Positions 26,120 to 35,566 are shown, numbered from the stretch's first letter. The stretch: DNA of 64,000 nt from Thermococcus sp. AM4 (GCF_000151205.2 NC_016051.1:1116001-1180000), one strand, 5' to 3'. A program made the numbers and translations. Notes: a model not told the origin generated them from the sequence alone.

Positions 26120-26871
26120 AGGCCCTAATAAAGAACGCGTTTTCAGACTACCTCCACGTCGAGGTGCTGGCGGTGATTTTGGCTGCCATAATGGTCGCGG
26201 CTGTTACATCATACATAGCGGCTGACTCCGTCTACAAGGCCTCAATAATCGGGGGCTCGGTGACCCCTATCCTCGGGGCCCCTGGCCACCTCTCGGGTCA
26301 GGTGCAGGAGAAGCCGCCGGAATACTACGCCTCCAAGTACCTCGCGATGAAGGAGAAGATTGCAAACCTTTTTGGAGCCCTCGTGTGGTCGAACTCCAGC
26401 CTGCTCTCTTCCGTTTACGTTGTGGCCGTGATGATAGCCCTCTTTCCCATGATGTACAAGACGAGGTCTTCATTCGTCCCCCTGCTCTTCAGGGAGAGGG
26501 CTTCGCCAGCTAAAGCAGCTTTAATAGGCTTTACCGCTTCTCTCGTTCTCTTTCTGCTTCTGGCGTTCTCAGCGCTCTTTCCCATAGAAATTGTCTCAAT
26601 TAAGTGGCTCTCCGGAATAAGCCGTCACTCCCTTATCCTGCTGGCCTCAATCCTCATTTCCCTCCTCCTGACGGCAACGCTCGCCGTTTACTCGACCTAC
26701 ATCCTGTGGGGCAGGCTCGACCTCTCAATAGTCTTCACCCTGCTCCTGACGTTCCTCCTCTCCGGGAAGCTCGGCTTTGAATGGAGGACCGTGTGGACAT
26801 ACCTTGGGGTTTCGGCCGGACTGTTTGTCTTCATGCTCTACTCCCTTCACAGGAGGTTGATGAACGTATGA
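26116..26871 (+). CDS. ABC transporter membrane subunit (islet)
   Basis: The product is 251 residues with about six hydrophobic helices (for example VLAVILAAIMVAAVTSYIAA, SSVYVVAVMIALFPMM and LILLASILISLLLTATLAVY). A sizeable external loop lies between the first two. The layout resembles ABC-2 type permeases, and an ATPase gene follows two genes later. It overlaps the restored end of paralogue 3 and the next gene in ATGA fashion. Transport direction and substrate cannot be read from the sequence. Confidence 0.7.
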   Translation: MKALIKNAFSDYLHVEVLAVILAAIMVAAVTSYIAADSVYKASIIGGSVTPILGAPGHLSGQVQEKPPEYYASKYLAMKEKIANLFGALVWSNSSLLSSVYVVAVMIALFPMMYKTRSSFVPLLFRERASPAKAALIGFTASLVLFLLLAFSALFPIEIVSIKWLSGISRHSLILLASILISLLLTATLAVYSTYILWGRLDLSIVFTLLLTFLLSGKLGFEWRTVWTYLGVSAGLFVFMLYSLHRRLMNV

Positions 26872-27320
26872 GGTGGTGGAAAACCATCGCGATCATAGCG
26901 GCACTCTCTCTACTGCTCTCGGCCTCCGTTACCGTCCTTGGAATCTCCTACTGGAGCCCCCTTGAATCTTCGATGCACGCAGAGATAAGGCTCGACCAGG
27001 CAGATCAGCTCCTGAAGTTCGGCAAAGCCGTTGATAAAAACGTCACATACAGTTTCGACGTTTTCTGGCCTATGAAAGCCGGAAAAACTGAATTGAGCTT
27101 GAACTTAGCCAACGTTGACTGCCCCAAGAACGCAGACTACACGATTAAAGTCGTCACAATGGATGGAAAGGTCTTCCAGGGATCGGGACCGGTGAGATTC
27201 GAGTTCGAGAGGAGGGACCCCTTCCTGTACATCCATGTCAGTGTGGACATCCCAAATTCCTGCCGGGTTCTTCCGAGCAGAAACGGTCCGGAGGTGGTTG
27301 TGAATGTCAGTGTCGGATGA
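26868..27320 (+). CDS. Small anchored extracellular protein of the ABC cassette
   Basis: The product is 150 residues from ATG 26868 with GGAGGTTGAT upstream. An N-terminal membrane helix (TIAIIAALSLLLSASVTVLG) is followed by a small beta-rich domain. It contains VFWPMKAGKTELSLN and a Cys (VDCPKN) placed almost as in the WP..C surface proteins, so it may be a distant relative. It lies between the permease and ATPase genes, overlapping the ATPase by 17 bases. Possibly an extracellular accessory subunit. Confidence 0.65.
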   Translation: MRWWKTIAIIAALSLLLSASVTVLGISYWSPLESSMHAEIRLDQADQLLKFGKAVDKNVTYSFDVFWPMKAGKTELSLNLANVDCPKNADYTIKVVTMDGKVFQGSGPVRFEFERRDPFLYIHVSVDIPNSCRVLPSRNGPEVVVNVSVG

Positions 27321-27996
27321 GCCCGTAGTCAGCGTTAGAGACCTTACGGTCAGGTTCCGCTACAACGTGGCCCTCGATAACCTGAGCCTCGAAATTAAGA
27401 GGGGCCGAATTCTCCTTCTCGGCTCAAACGGCTCGGGAAAGACCACCCTGATGAGGGTCCTATCGGGCCTTCTGAGACCCACAACTGGAAAAGTCAAAGT
27501 CCTCGGGCTGGATCCCTTCAAGGAGAGCGGAAGGCTTTACTCAAGGATGCTCTACGTGAGGGACGTTGAGGATCTCCCCTATATGATGAGGGTTTCTACC
27601 GTGGTGGAACTCCTCTCCGATGTCTACGGAAGTGGGAAGGTTAGAAAGGCCGTTAAGACCCTCGGACTGGAAAAACACCTCTTCAAGCGGATCGGCGAGC
27701 TCTCCAAAGGTTTGCGGAGGAGGGTTTCAATGATTGAACCCCTCGCAAGCGGCAGGGAGCTCATCCTGATGGACGAGCCCTTCAGCGGCCTCGACGCTGA
27801 CAGCAGGGTAATTATTGCAAAGGCCCTCTCCAACCTGCCCGAGGAAATGACCTTAGTGATAGCGAGCCACATTCCCCTTAACATGGGGATAGATCAAATG
27901 GTCGTTCTGGAGGGCGGGAAGCTGAGCTACAACGGGCCATACAATCGCGAAGTCGCACGGAAGTACCTTGCATGGATGGAAGAGCTAACGGGCTGA
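27304..27996 (+). CDS. ABC transporter ATP-binding protein (islet)
   Basis: The product is 230 residues. Walker A is GSNGSGKT at 40-47, the signature is LSKGLRRR at 133-140 (a variant of LSGGQ), Walker B is LILMDEP at 153-159, with D-loop SGLDADS and switch ASHIP. It powers the membrane subunit encoded two genes upstream. GGAGGTGGTTGTGA precedes the ATG. It is the last gene of the islet; ndk starts 47 bases later. Confidence 0.93.
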   Translation: MSVSDEPVVSVRDLTVRFRYNVALDNLSLEIKRGRILLLGSNGSGKTTLMRVLSGLLRPTTGKVKVLGLDPFKESGRLYSRMLYVRDVEDLPYMMRVSTVVELLSDVYGSGKVRKAVKTLGLEKHLFKRIGELSKGLRRRVSMIEPLASGRELILMDEPFSGLDADSRVIIAKALSNLPEEMTLVIASHIPLNMGIDQMVVLEGGKLSYNGPYNREVARKYLAWMEELTG

Positions 27997-28043
27997 TGCA
28001 AAAACATATTAATCCCCTTGCCCCTCATATTTTGGTGTTGCCG

Positions 28044-28568
28044 ATGGCCGACAAACAGATAGAAAGAACCCTCGTTATTCTGAAGCCCGATGCAGTTGTC
28101 CGCGGGTTGATGGGCGAAATCATAAGCCGCTTTGAGAAGAGGGGCCTCAAGATAGTGGGAATGAAGATGATATGGATCGACCGCGAGCTCGCTGAAAAGC
28201 ACTACGAGGAGCACAGGGGCAAGCCCTTCTTCGAGGCTCTGATAGACTACATCACCAAGGCTCCAAGCGTCGTGATGGTCGTTGAGGGGCGCTATGCAAT
28301 AAGCGTCGTCAGGAAGATGGCCGGCGCGACCGACCCGAAGGACGCAGAGCCGGGGAGCATAAGGGGTGACTACGGCCTCGACGTCGGGGATGCGATATAC
28401 AACGTTATCCACGCATCAGACAGCCCCGAGAGCGCGGAGAGGGAGATAAGCCTATACTTCAAGCCAGAGGAGCTCTACCGCTACTGCAAAGCCGCCGACT
28501 GGTTCTACCACACCCACGCGAGGGCAAGGAAGGAGTACCTCGACAGCATGGACTGTCTCGAGAGGTAA
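28044..28568 (+). CDS. ndk: Nucleoside diphosphate kinase
   Basis: The product is 174 residues from ATG 28044; in-frame starts upstream lack a ribosome site. The family motifs are intact: [14 protein letters not shown], the catalytic His123 in NVIHASDS and [17 protein letters not shown]. It equalises nucleoside triphosphate pools using ATP. In related genomes it follows rpl24e closely; here it restarts the ancestral gene order after the islet. Confidence 0.96.
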   Translation: MADKQIERTLVILKPDAVVRGLMGEIISRFEKRGLKIVGMKMIWIDRELAEKHYEEHRGKPFFEALIDYITKAPSVVMVVEGRYAISVVRKMAGATDPKDAEPGSIRGDYGLDVGDAIYNVIHASDSPESAEREISLYFKPEELYRYCKAADWFYHTHARARKEYLDSMDCLER

Positions 28569-28571
28569 GGG

Positions 28572-29438
28572 CTAATCCACAACCAATTTCCGTTGCTTTC
28601 CCTTCTTCTCCTTGAAGAATTCCGCATATTCCTTTGCAAGAGCCCTGCAATCGTCCTTTAGAGCCCTTCTCGTTAGTGAAACCGTCAGCTTCAGAGCGGT
28701 GTAGTATGAGAGCAGGACGAGGATCAGTAGGACCAATGCAGTTGTAATGCCCCTCCCGAGCAGGATTCCGATCGGAACCGCGGAGAGGTAGAGCAAGTGG
28801 AGGAAAACGTCGAGCCTTAAGCCGGGCTCCGGAACCCCGGCAAGGCACTCAATTAACTCCCTCCACCGCGGAAATTCCCGGAGTAATCCCCCGACTAAAA
28901 GGGTTCCCTTAACCTTGTAGGCACTGTAACCGGTTTCATCGCTCAGACACTCAAGCCCGAGTTTTTCGGAAAGTTCTTTGAGCTCACCGGAGCAGGGGAC
29001 AGCTTTAATGGCCCGGAGGGGATCTTTCCCACCAAACAATGCAAGGAGTGCGTAGACTGCCAGTCCGGGGATTGCCAAAGCTGGCCACGCACTCGCGGAG
29101 AGTCCGAGTCCGAAGGCAGTGATTGCCCAGAAAAACGCGGAAATGGCTGGGAACTCGTCAATTTCAAAGACGTTTCTGCCCCTAAGCCCGATGTAAGCGA
29201 GCATAATCAACCACGCGATGAACGTCTGTAGTCCGATGAATTCGGACGCTGTGAAATCGCCGAGAGGAGTTGGGACGTAAACGTAATCGCCGAACCCGCC
29301 GTAGAGGCCGTTGGCCATCTCGTATGTCAGAAGAGGTAGCAGGAAAAACACCGCCAGCTCCGACTTCCGGTCCTTTAGCTTTCCAAGGGCGAGGGCCGTT
29401 CCAAGACCGAAAACGAGGCCAAATGCGAGGGCTATCAT
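28572..29438 (-). CDS. Predicted multi-pass membrane protein
   Basis: The product is 288 residues with several hydrophobic helices at the N-terminus, around residues 85-135 and near 215-250, plus a basic C-terminal tail (EFFKEKKGKQRKLVVD). A soluble segment of about 70 residues with three cysteines (VPCSGE, LECLSD, IECLAG) sits between helices. I do not recognise the family. It converges on ndk with a three-base gap and is divergent from infB. GGCGGTGGTC precedes the start. Confidence 0.65.
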   Translation of the reverse strand: MIALAFGLVFGLGTALALGKLKDRKSELAVFFLLPLLTYEMANGLYGGFGDYVYVPTPLGDFTASEFIGLQTFIAWLIMLAYIGLRGRNVFEIDEFPAISAFFWAITAFGLGLSASAWPALAIPGLAVYALLALFGGKDPLRAIKAVPCSGELKELSEKLGLECLSDETGYSAYKVKGTLLVGGLLREFPRWRELIECLAGVPEPGLRLDVFLHLLYLSAVPIGILLGRGITTALVLLILVLLSYYTALKLTVSLTRRALKDDCRALAKEYAEFFKEKKGKQRKLVVD

Positions 29439-29529
29439 TTGACCACCGCCTCGATTGCTCTCACTCGTTATTGATGATCGTCCCGAACCCTTTAAAAGGC
29501 CAGCCCTGAGTTATGCTCAGGTGATGAAG

Positions 29530-31326
29530 ATGACAAAGAGGATTAGGCAGCCCATCATAGCGGTTCTCGGGCATGTAGATCACGGAAAGACGACGCTCCT
29601 CGACAGGATCAGGCGCACCAATGTAGCCGCCAAGGAAGCGGGCGGAATAACCCAGCACATCGGAGCGACCGAGGTTCCGATTGACGTGGTAAAGCAGCTC
29701 GCCGGACCGCTCATAAAGCTCTGGAAGGGCGAGATAAAGCTTCCGGGACTTCTCTTTATTGACACGCCCGGCCACGAAGCCTTCACGAGCCTGCGCGCGA
29801 GGGGAGGAAGCTTGGCCGATCTGGCCGTCCTCGTCGTTGATATCAACGAGGGCTTCCAGCCCCAGACGATAGAGAGCATCGAGATACTCAGGAGGTACAG
29901 GACGCCCTTCATAGTCGCCGCCAACAAGATAGACAGGATAAAGGGCTGGGTCGTTGAAGAGGACGAACCCTTCCTGATAAACGTCAAGAAGCAGGATCAG
30001 AGGGCAATTCAGGAGCTCGAAACCAAGCTCTGGGAGCTCATCGGCAAGTTCTACGAGCTCGGATTCAACGCCAACCGCTTTGACAGGGTTCAGGACTTCA
30101 CGCGCGAGCTGGCGATAGTTCCGATCTCCGCCAAATACGGCATAGGCGTTCCCGAACTGCTCGTCCTCATAGCCGGCCTAAGCCAGAAGTACCTGGAGGA
30201 GAAGCTCAAGATAGAGGTCGAGGGGCCGGCGCGCGGAACGATCCTAGAGGTTCGCGAGGAGCTAGGCCTCGGAACAACGATAGACGTCATCATCTACGAC
30301 GGAACGCTGAGGAAGGACGACACAATCGTCGTCGGCGGAAAGGACAAGGCGATAGTGACCAAAATCCGCGCCCTGCTCAAGCCCAAGCCCCTCGACGAGA
30401 TACGCGATCCAAGGTTCCGCTTCGACCAGGTTGACGAGGTTACAGCCGCTGCCGGTGTGAAGATAGCCGCACCGGGCCTGGATGAAGCGCTGGCCGGCTC
30501 ACCTGTTATAGCCGCGAGGAGCGAGGAGGAAATCGAGAGGGCAAAGCAGGAGATACTCAACCAGATCCAGAGCGTCGTCATAAGCACCGGCAAAGTTGGC
30601 GTCATCGTCAAGGCCGACACCCTCGGAAGCCTCGAAGCTTTGAGCAAGGAGCTCCAGGAGAAGGGCATTCCGATAAGGAAGGCTGACGTCGGAAACATCA
30701 GCAAGACCGACGTTATGGAAGCCTTGAGCGTCCGCGAGGAGGAGCCGAAGTACGGCGTCGTCCTCGGCTTCAACGTCAAGGTTAACGAGGACGCGGAGGA
30801 GGTCGCGAAGGCCAAGGGAGTGCCGATTTTCGTCGGGAACATCATTTACAAGCTCATAGAGGACTACGAGGCCTGGGTGAAGGCGGAGGAAGAGAAGAAG
30901 AAGCGCGAGCTCCTCAAGAACGTCACCTTCCCGGGCGTCATCAGGCTCTACCCCGACGAGCGCTACGTCTTCAGGAGGAGCAAGCCGGCAATAGTGGGCG
31001 TTGAAGTCCTTGAGGGCAGGATAAGGCCCGGAGTTACGCTCATTAAGGAGACGGGCGAAAGGGTCGGCGTCATTAAGTCCATCAAGAACAAGAACGACTT
31101 CGTTCAGGAGGCGAGGAAGGGAGACGCAGTCGCCATAGCCATCGAGGGGGCGATAGTTGGCAGGCACATCCACCCCGGCGAGACCCTCTACGTTGACCTG
31201 AGCAAGAACGACGTCATAATCCTCGCCAAGCAGCTCAGAAGCGAGCTGGACGAGAGCGATCTCAAGGCCCTTAAGATGATAGCAAGGATAAAGGCCAAGG
31301 AGGATCCCTTCTGGAGGGCCGTTTGA
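29530..31326 (+). CDS. infB: Translation initiation factor aIF2/IF-2 (aIF5B), intein-free
   Basis: The product is 598 residues from ATG 29530, with GGTGATGAAG before it; ATG 29524 is a close alternative. The GTPase domain has GHVDHGKTTLL at 14-24, DTPGHEAF and NKIDR, followed by the beta-barrel and the C-terminal domains. It joins ribosomal subunits at the end of initiation. The P-loop GHVDHGKT is continuous, whereas several Thermococcales carry an intein at that point. It lies just beyond ndk and the membrane-protein gene. Confidence 0.96.
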   Translation: MTKRIRQPIIAVLGHVDHGKTTLLDRIRRTNVAAKEAGGITQHIGATEVPIDVVKQLAGPLIKLWKGEIKLPGLLFIDTPGHEAFTSLRARGGSLADLAVLVVDINEGFQPQTIESIEILRRYRTPFIVAANKIDRIKGWVVEEDEPFLINVKKQDQRAIQELETKLWELIGKFYELGFNANRFDRVQDFTRELAIVPISAKYGIGVPELLVLIAGLSQKYLEEKLKIEVEGPARGTILEVREELGLGTTIDVIIYDGTLRKDDTIVVGGKDKAIVTKIRALLKPKPLDEIRDPRFRFDQVDEVTAAAGVKIAAPGLDEALAGSPVIAARSEEEIERAKQEILNQIQSVVISTGKVGVIVKADTLGSLEALSKELQEKGIPIRKADVGNISKTDVMEALSVREEEPKYGVVLGFNVKVNEDAEEVAKAKGVPIFVGNIIYKLIEDYEAWVKAEEEKKKRELLKNVTFPGVIRLYPDERYVFRRSKPAIVGVEVLEGRIRPGVTLIKETGERVGVIKSIKNKNDFVQEARKGDAVAIAIEGAIVGRHIHPGETLYVDLSKNDVIILAKQLRSELDESDLKALKMIARIKAKEDPFWRAV

Positions 31327-31374
31327 TTCCACTATGTTTTTATGTCCCTCTTCCAATTTTGAGTGGTGATCCCT

Positions 31375-31551
31375 GTGGAGCGGAGACATCTGAAATGCCC
31401 TCTGTGCGGCGGCACCGAGTTCCAGGTTGAGGAGGGTAAGCTTGACAGCAAGTGGGGATTCACCGCCCACAAGGTCAAGATCGTTATCTGCAAGAACTGC
31501 GGCTACGTGATGCTGTTCTACAAGGGCAGAACCATATGGGACTTCGATTGA
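31375..31551 (+). CDS. Small zinc-ribbon protein
   Basis: The product is 58 residues. GTG 31375 is chosen because GGTGATC, an almost perfect ribosome site, would otherwise be inside the coding region. Two CxxC pairs, CPLCGG and CKNCGY, form a zinc ribbon, with KVKIVICKNCGYVMLFY typical of small archaeal nucleic-acid-binding or scaffold proteins. Function is not known. It follows infB by 48 bases. Confidence 0.8.
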   Translation: MERRHLKCPLCGGTEFQVEEGKLDSKWGFTAHKVKIVICKNCGYVMLFYKGRTIWDFD

Positions 31552-31569
31552 AGGGAAGGGCCAAAGGAA

Positions 31570-32358
31570 TCAAAGCCCTCCCTGGAGCCAGCCGACGAGC
31601 TTGAGGCTGGCACCCTTCTCAATTTCTCCCCTCAGCCTCTCCTTTAGCGCAAACGCCCTGACCCTTCCGAGGGGCTCGTTGCTGAGGAGCATAATGTAGC
31701 CGCCCCCGCAGGGGGTTGAGACCTCCTCCAAATCAAGCACGTGAGCCGTCATGACGTAGTCGTCTATGAAAGCCCCCTGAACGCTTACCGCCGCTGGGAG
31801 AAGTATCTCGGCCTCGTTGAGGTCAATGACAACCTCCTTTCCATCGGGAAGCCTGGTCGTGGTCCTCTCAATCACCCCGGCTGTTCCCGAGTAAACGAAG
31901 AACGAGAGACCCACGCGAATCCTTTCCGAGCCAAGATACTTCTCCCTGTTCTCAACGTAGTCCGCAGCGTAGAAGACGAGAGCAGGGGAGTGCTCGTTGA
32001 CGACCGTTCCCGCAATGTCGGCCTCTGGCCATTCTTTCCACTCAAGCACTTCCTTGACCTCGAAGTCTACTTTCTCCCCGCTGAGAACGGGGAAGGCCGT
32101 GACGGGAGTTCGGTCAACTTTAACGACCCTCAGCCAGAGCTCCCGTGCAAGGGGAACATCGACGATCTCGAATTCGAACTTTCTGGAACCGATGAGCTTT
32201 TTCTTCTCGAAGGCGGCCTTTCTGGTAGGATACTTCCCCGCAAGGGCGGCCTCTATCAGCCCTATCCCCCAATCCTGACTGAGGCAGAGGGAGTCCATGT
32301 GAGTTCCGTGCGGAATTCCGTCAATGAATTTTAATCTCTTTTTCCTGCCGAGAACCAT
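31570..32358 (-). CDS. Conserved-looking protein of unknown function
   Basis: The product is 262 residues from ATG 32358 (a TTG one codon earlier is less likely), with GGTGGGAGTTG upstream. It is soluble, beta-rich, without clear motifs; notable stretches are FIDGIPHGTHMDSLCLSQDW at the N-terminus and STPCGGGYIMLLSNEP near the C-terminus. No signal peptide or membrane helix. I do not recognise the family. It converges on the zinc-ribbon gene and lies just downstream of the methyltransferase on the same strand. Confidence 0.7.
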   Translation of the reverse strand: MVLGRKKRLKFIDGIPHGTHMDSLCLSQDWGIGLIEAALAGKYPTRKAAFEKKKLIGSRKFEFEIVDVPLARELWLRVVKVDRTPVTAFPVLSGEKVDFEVKEVLEWKEWPEADIAGTVVNEHSPALVFYAADYVENREKYLGSERIRVGLSFFVYSGTAGVIERTTTRLPDGKEVVIDLNEAEILLPAAVSVQGAFIDDYVMTAHVLDLEEVSTPCGGGYIMLLSNEPLGRVRAFALKERLRGEIEKGASLKLVGWLQGGL

Positions 32359-32399
32359 CAACTCCCACCGGAAGGCGTGTTCCGATGACCCTTAAAAAT

Positions 32400-33656
32400 T
32401 TAACGAGAGAGCAGCACGACCGCCTCGACGTGGGACGTGTGCGGGAACATGTCCACAAGAATCGCTTCCTCCACGCGGTAAGCCTTTTTCAGGTGGTTCT
32501 CGTAATCGAGCTTAAAGGCCTTAGGATTGCAGGAGACGTAAACGACCCTCTCAACCCCGCTCTTCACCAGCAGTTCCCCGGCTTCCTTCAGGCCTTTCCG
32601 CGGTGGGTCCACTATCACGGTGTCGTAGTCACCTATCGGGGTCTCTTCAGCCCTTCCAACGCGGAATTGGGCGTTTACCCCGTTCAGCTTGGCGTTTCTG
32701 TTGGCCATTTCGACCGCGAAGGGGTTGATCTCGATGCCCTCAACTCTAAAGCCCCTCTTCGCCAGGTAAACGCCGAACGTTCCGACGCCCGAGTAAAGAT
32801 CAAGAACCCTCTCCCCGTCGGTGAAGTTCTCAACGGCCCTGAGGAGAAGCTCAAGGGCATAGCTGTTGGTCTGGAAGAAGCTGTTGGGGTGTATGAGATA
32901 CGTTACGTCGCCGATTCTCTCCCGTATGAATGGGTTCCCATCGACGAGCTCCGGCTCCCCGCGCGGGTCGTCCCCCTCGTCGGCCTTTAGGCTCCAGTAA
33001 AGGGAATCCGCGAAGGAGAAGTAGTCCCTAAAGGCCTCAGCCGTTTCTTCAGAGGGCCTGCGATGGGCTATGAGGTTCGCCATGACCTCCCCGGTGAACT
33101 TGCCCTCCCTGACCTGGAGGTAGTGAACGTCACCGGTTTTCCGCGTCAGGCTCCACGGCCGGAGTCCCGTTTCCTTCAGAAAATTGCGGAGAACGCGCAG
33201 GTATTCGGGGGTTTTCTTCGAGAAGACCGGGCACTCCGAAAGGTCCACAACGCCAAGGGGGTTCCCATACTCCTTGAGGCCAGCGCCGTTGGTCGTCACG
33301 ATGAAGTTGCTCACGTTGCGGAAGCCCCAGATTTTGGGCGAGCCCTTAATTTCGGCCCTTATTCCGGTGATTCGCTCGAAGAGCTCAGCCTTGAGTTCGA
33401 GCTGGGCCCCGTAGTTCAGCCCCTGCCAGAGACAGCCACCGCACTTCCCGAAGTGCCTGCACCTTGGATGGACCCTCAGAGGGGAAGGCTCCAGAAGCTC
33501 AAAGTTCCTCGCGATTAACCTGCCGAAGCGCCTTCTCGTCGATTTAACCTTAATCCCGTCGCCGAGGTAAGCGAAGGGGACGTAAACGGTTTTGTTCCCA
33601 GCTTGAAGAACCCCGAGGCCGTCGTCGCTCAATGTCTCTACCTTACCTTTCAGCAT
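32400..33656 (-). CDS. TrmA/RumA-type RNA (uracil-5-)-methyltransferase with Fe-S motif
   Basis: The product is 418 residues. Residues 66-75 hold three Cys (CRHFGKCGGC) and a fourth lies near 142 (SECPVF), a [4Fe-4S] binding pattern. The SAM-binding core is VLDLYSGVGTFGVYLAKRGF. The catalytic Cys376 is in VYVSCNPKAF, with the late Glu in HTSHVEAVVL. Characterised Pyrococcus relatives methylate U54 of tRNA or a uridine of 23S rRNA; sequence alone does not decide which. GAGGGGAAC precedes the start. Confidence 0.9.
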   Translation of the reverse strand: MLKGKVETLSDDGLGVLQAGNKTVYVPFAYLGDGIKVKSTRRRFGRLIARNFELLEPSPLRVHPRCRHFGKCGGCLWQGLNYGAQLELKAELFERITGIRAEIKGSPKIWGFRNVSNFIVTTNGAGLKEYGNPLGVVDLSECPVFSKKTPEYLRVLRNFLKETGLRPWSLTRKTGDVHYLQVREGKFTGEVMANLIAHRRPSEETAEAFRDYFSFADSLYWSLKADEGDDPRGEPELVDGNPFIRERIGDVTYLIHPNSFFQTNSYALELLLRAVENFTDGERVLDLYSGVGTFGVYLAKRGFRVEGIEINPFAVEMANRNAKLNGVNAQFRVGRAEETPIGDYDTVIVDPPRKGLKEAGELLVKSGVERVVYVSCNPKAFKLDYENHLKKAYRVEEAILVDMFPHTSHVEAVVLLSR

Positions 33657-33673
33657 GTTCCCCTCTCACCGTC

Positions 33674-33688
33674 AGGGTTTTTATAACC
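33674..33688 (+). promoter_or_regulatory. TATA box of gyaR
   Basis: AGGGTTTTTATAACC lies about 35 bases before GTG 33717, with GGGGGTGATAAC as the ribosome site. Confidence 0.55.
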
Positions 33689-33716
33689 AGCGCCCATCTT
33701 AGACGGGGGTGATAAC

Positions 33717-34721
33717 GTGAAGCCAAAGGTCTTCATCACACGCGCGATTCCCGAGAACGGCATCGAGCTTTTGAGGGAGCACTTCGAGGTCGAGGTCTGG
33801 CCGGAGGAGCGAGAAATTCCCCGGGAGGTTCTCATCGAGAAGGTCCGCGATGTCGATGCCCTCGTCACGATGCTCAGCGAGAGGATTGACAGAGAGGTCT
33901 TCGACAACGCCCCGAAGCTCAGAATCGTCGCGAACTACGCTGTGGGCTACGACAACATAGACGTCGAAGAGGCAACGCGGAGGGGAATCTACGTAACGAA
34001 CACTCCCGATGTCCTCACCGATGCCACCGCTGATTTCGCGTGGACTCTTCTCCTAGCGACGGCGAGGAGGTTAATCGAGGCCGATAACTTCACGCGCTCC
34101 GGCGAGTGGAAGAAGCGCGGTATCGCCTGGCACCCGCGCTGGTTCCTGGGCTACGACGTTTACGGCAAAACCATCGGAATCATCGGCTTCGGTAGAATCG
34201 GGCAGGCGGTGGCGAAACGTGCCAGAGGCTTCGGCATGAGAATCCTCTACTACTCCCGCACGAGGAAGCCGGAGGCGGAGAAGGAACTCAACGCGGAGTT
34301 CAAGCCCCTCGACGAGCTTTTGGCCGAGAGCGACTTCGTGGTTCTGGCCGTTCCACTGACGAAGGAAACCTACCACATGATAGGCGAGAATGAACTTAGG
34401 CTCATGAAGGAAACGGCAATTCTCGTGAACATAGCGCGCGGAAAGGTCGTTGACACGGAAGCGCTCATCAGGGCCCTTAAGGAGGGCTGGATTGCCGGAG
34501 CTGGTTTAGACGTCTACGAGGAGGAGCCGTACTACAACGAAGAGCTCTTCGGCCTGAAGAACGTGGTTTTAGCCCCTCACATCGGTAGCGCAACATTTGG
34601 GGCGAGGGAGGGCATGGCCGAGCTCGTGGCGAGGAACCTCATCGCGTTCAAGAAAGGCCAGATCCCGCCGACGCTCGTGAACAAAGAAGTTGTTAAGGTC
34701 AGAGCGCCCGGTTTCCGGTGA
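33717..34721 (+). CDS. gyaR: Glyoxylate reductase (2-hydroxyacid dehydrogenase)
   Basis: The product is 334 residues from GTG 33717, closely resembling the characterised Thermococcus litoralis enzyme. NAD(P) binding is at [18 protein letters not shown], with the family block [20 protein letters not shown], the catalytic Arg in that region, Glu in [10 protein letters not shown] and His in APHIGSA. It reduces glyoxylate to glycolate, and probably hydroxypyruvate. The next gene, a PfkB kinase, starts right at its end. Confidence 0.95.
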   Translation: MKPKVFITRAIPENGIELLREHFEVEVWPEEREIPREVLIEKVRDVDALVTMLSERIDREVFDNAPKLRIVANYAVGYDNIDVEEATRRGIYVTNTPDVLTDATADFAWTLLLATARRLIEADNFTRSGEWKKRGIAWHPRWFLGYDVYGKTIGIIGFGRIGQAVAKRARGFGMRILYYSRTRKPEAEKELNAEFKPLDELLAESDFVVLAVPLTKETYHMIGENELRLMKETAILVNIARGKVVDTEALIRALKEGWIAGAGLDVYEEEPYYNEELFGLKNVVLAPHIGSATFGAREGMAELVARNLIAFKKGQIPPTLVNKEVVKVRAPGFR

Positions 34722-34726
34722 GGGTC

Positions 34727-35566
34727 ATGGAGTGTCTCGTCGTCGGCCACCTGGTCATAGACAGGATAGTGAGGGACGGGAGGAGCGAGACGAGGATAGG
34801 GGGCGGTGCCTACTACTCGGCCCTGGCTTTATCCAGGTTCTGCAGGGTGAAGGTGGTGACGAGCGTCGGACGGGACTTTCCGAGGGAATGGCTTGAGGGG
34901 CTCAGGGAAAGGGGCATCTCGCTCGAGGTAGTCCCATCGGAGGAGAGCACGTCCTACGAGCTCCATTACATTGACGGCAACAGGAGGGTTTTAACCCTGC
35001 TCTCACGGGCCGAGCCGATCGAGAACGTTACCGCCGGGGACTTTGATCTGATACTCCTCAACCCCGTCGCCGGGGAGGTATCCCCCGAGCTGGTGAGGGA
35101 ACTCGCCGGAAGGGGCTTTCTCGCGGCCGATGTCCAGGGCTTCATCCGCGAGCCGGTCCCAGGCCCCCTGCGTCTGAAAACCATCGACGGGACGTTTCTG
35201 CGGGGAATGAATGTTCTCCACTCCGATGTGGGCGAGTTCAAGCATGTTAGAGGGATAAACCCTTCAGACGTCGAGGTTCTCCTGCTCTCCGACGGGCCGA
35301 ACCCCGGAACAGCTTACTTCAAGGGGAGAGAGTACCGGTTCAAACCCGTGAAAATGGACGTGCCGGAATCAACCGGAGCGGGCGACGTTTTCCTGGCCTC
35401 TTTCTCGTACTTCTACCTGAGATGCCCCTTCGTGCAGGCCCTCAAGAGGGCGACCGCCTTCACGGCGCTGTTCCTGAAGAGGAGGGACTTCGATGCAGAA
35501 GACGAGGAAATCGGAAGGATGGCCATGAGGGTGAGCGTTGAGAAAGTGTCTTCACAAGGGTTATAA
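34727..35566 (+). CDS. PfkB family carbohydrate kinase
   Basis: The product is 279 residues from ATG 34727, with GGTGAGGGTC before it; an upstream GTG overlaps gyaR. The family motifs are GGGAYYSALALSRF near the N-terminus and PESTGAGDVFLASFSYFY near the C-terminus, where the Asp of GAGD is the catalytic base. It phosphorylates a sugar or nucleoside using ATP or ADP. It is short for the family and the substrate is not evident. It is in one operon with gyaR. Confidence 0.85.
   Translation: MECLVVGHLVIDRIVRDGRSETRIGGGAYYSALALSRFCRVKVVTSVGRDFPREWLEGLRERGISLEVVPSEESTSYELHYIDGNRRVLTLLSRAEPIENVTAGDFDLILLNPVAGEVSPELVRELAGRGFLAADVQGFIREPVPGPLRLKTIDGTFLRGMNVLHSDVGEFKHVRGINPSDVEVLLLSDGPNPGTAYFKGREYRFKPVKMDVPESTGAGDVFLASFSYFYLRCPFVQALKRATAFTALFLKRRDFDAEDEEIGRMAMRVSVEKVSSQGL

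Noticed and set aside
19747-28043. Search for integrase, transposase, tRNA or att repeats around the islet
   Set aside because: None could be found by eye, so I do not call it an integrated element despite its insertion-like position.
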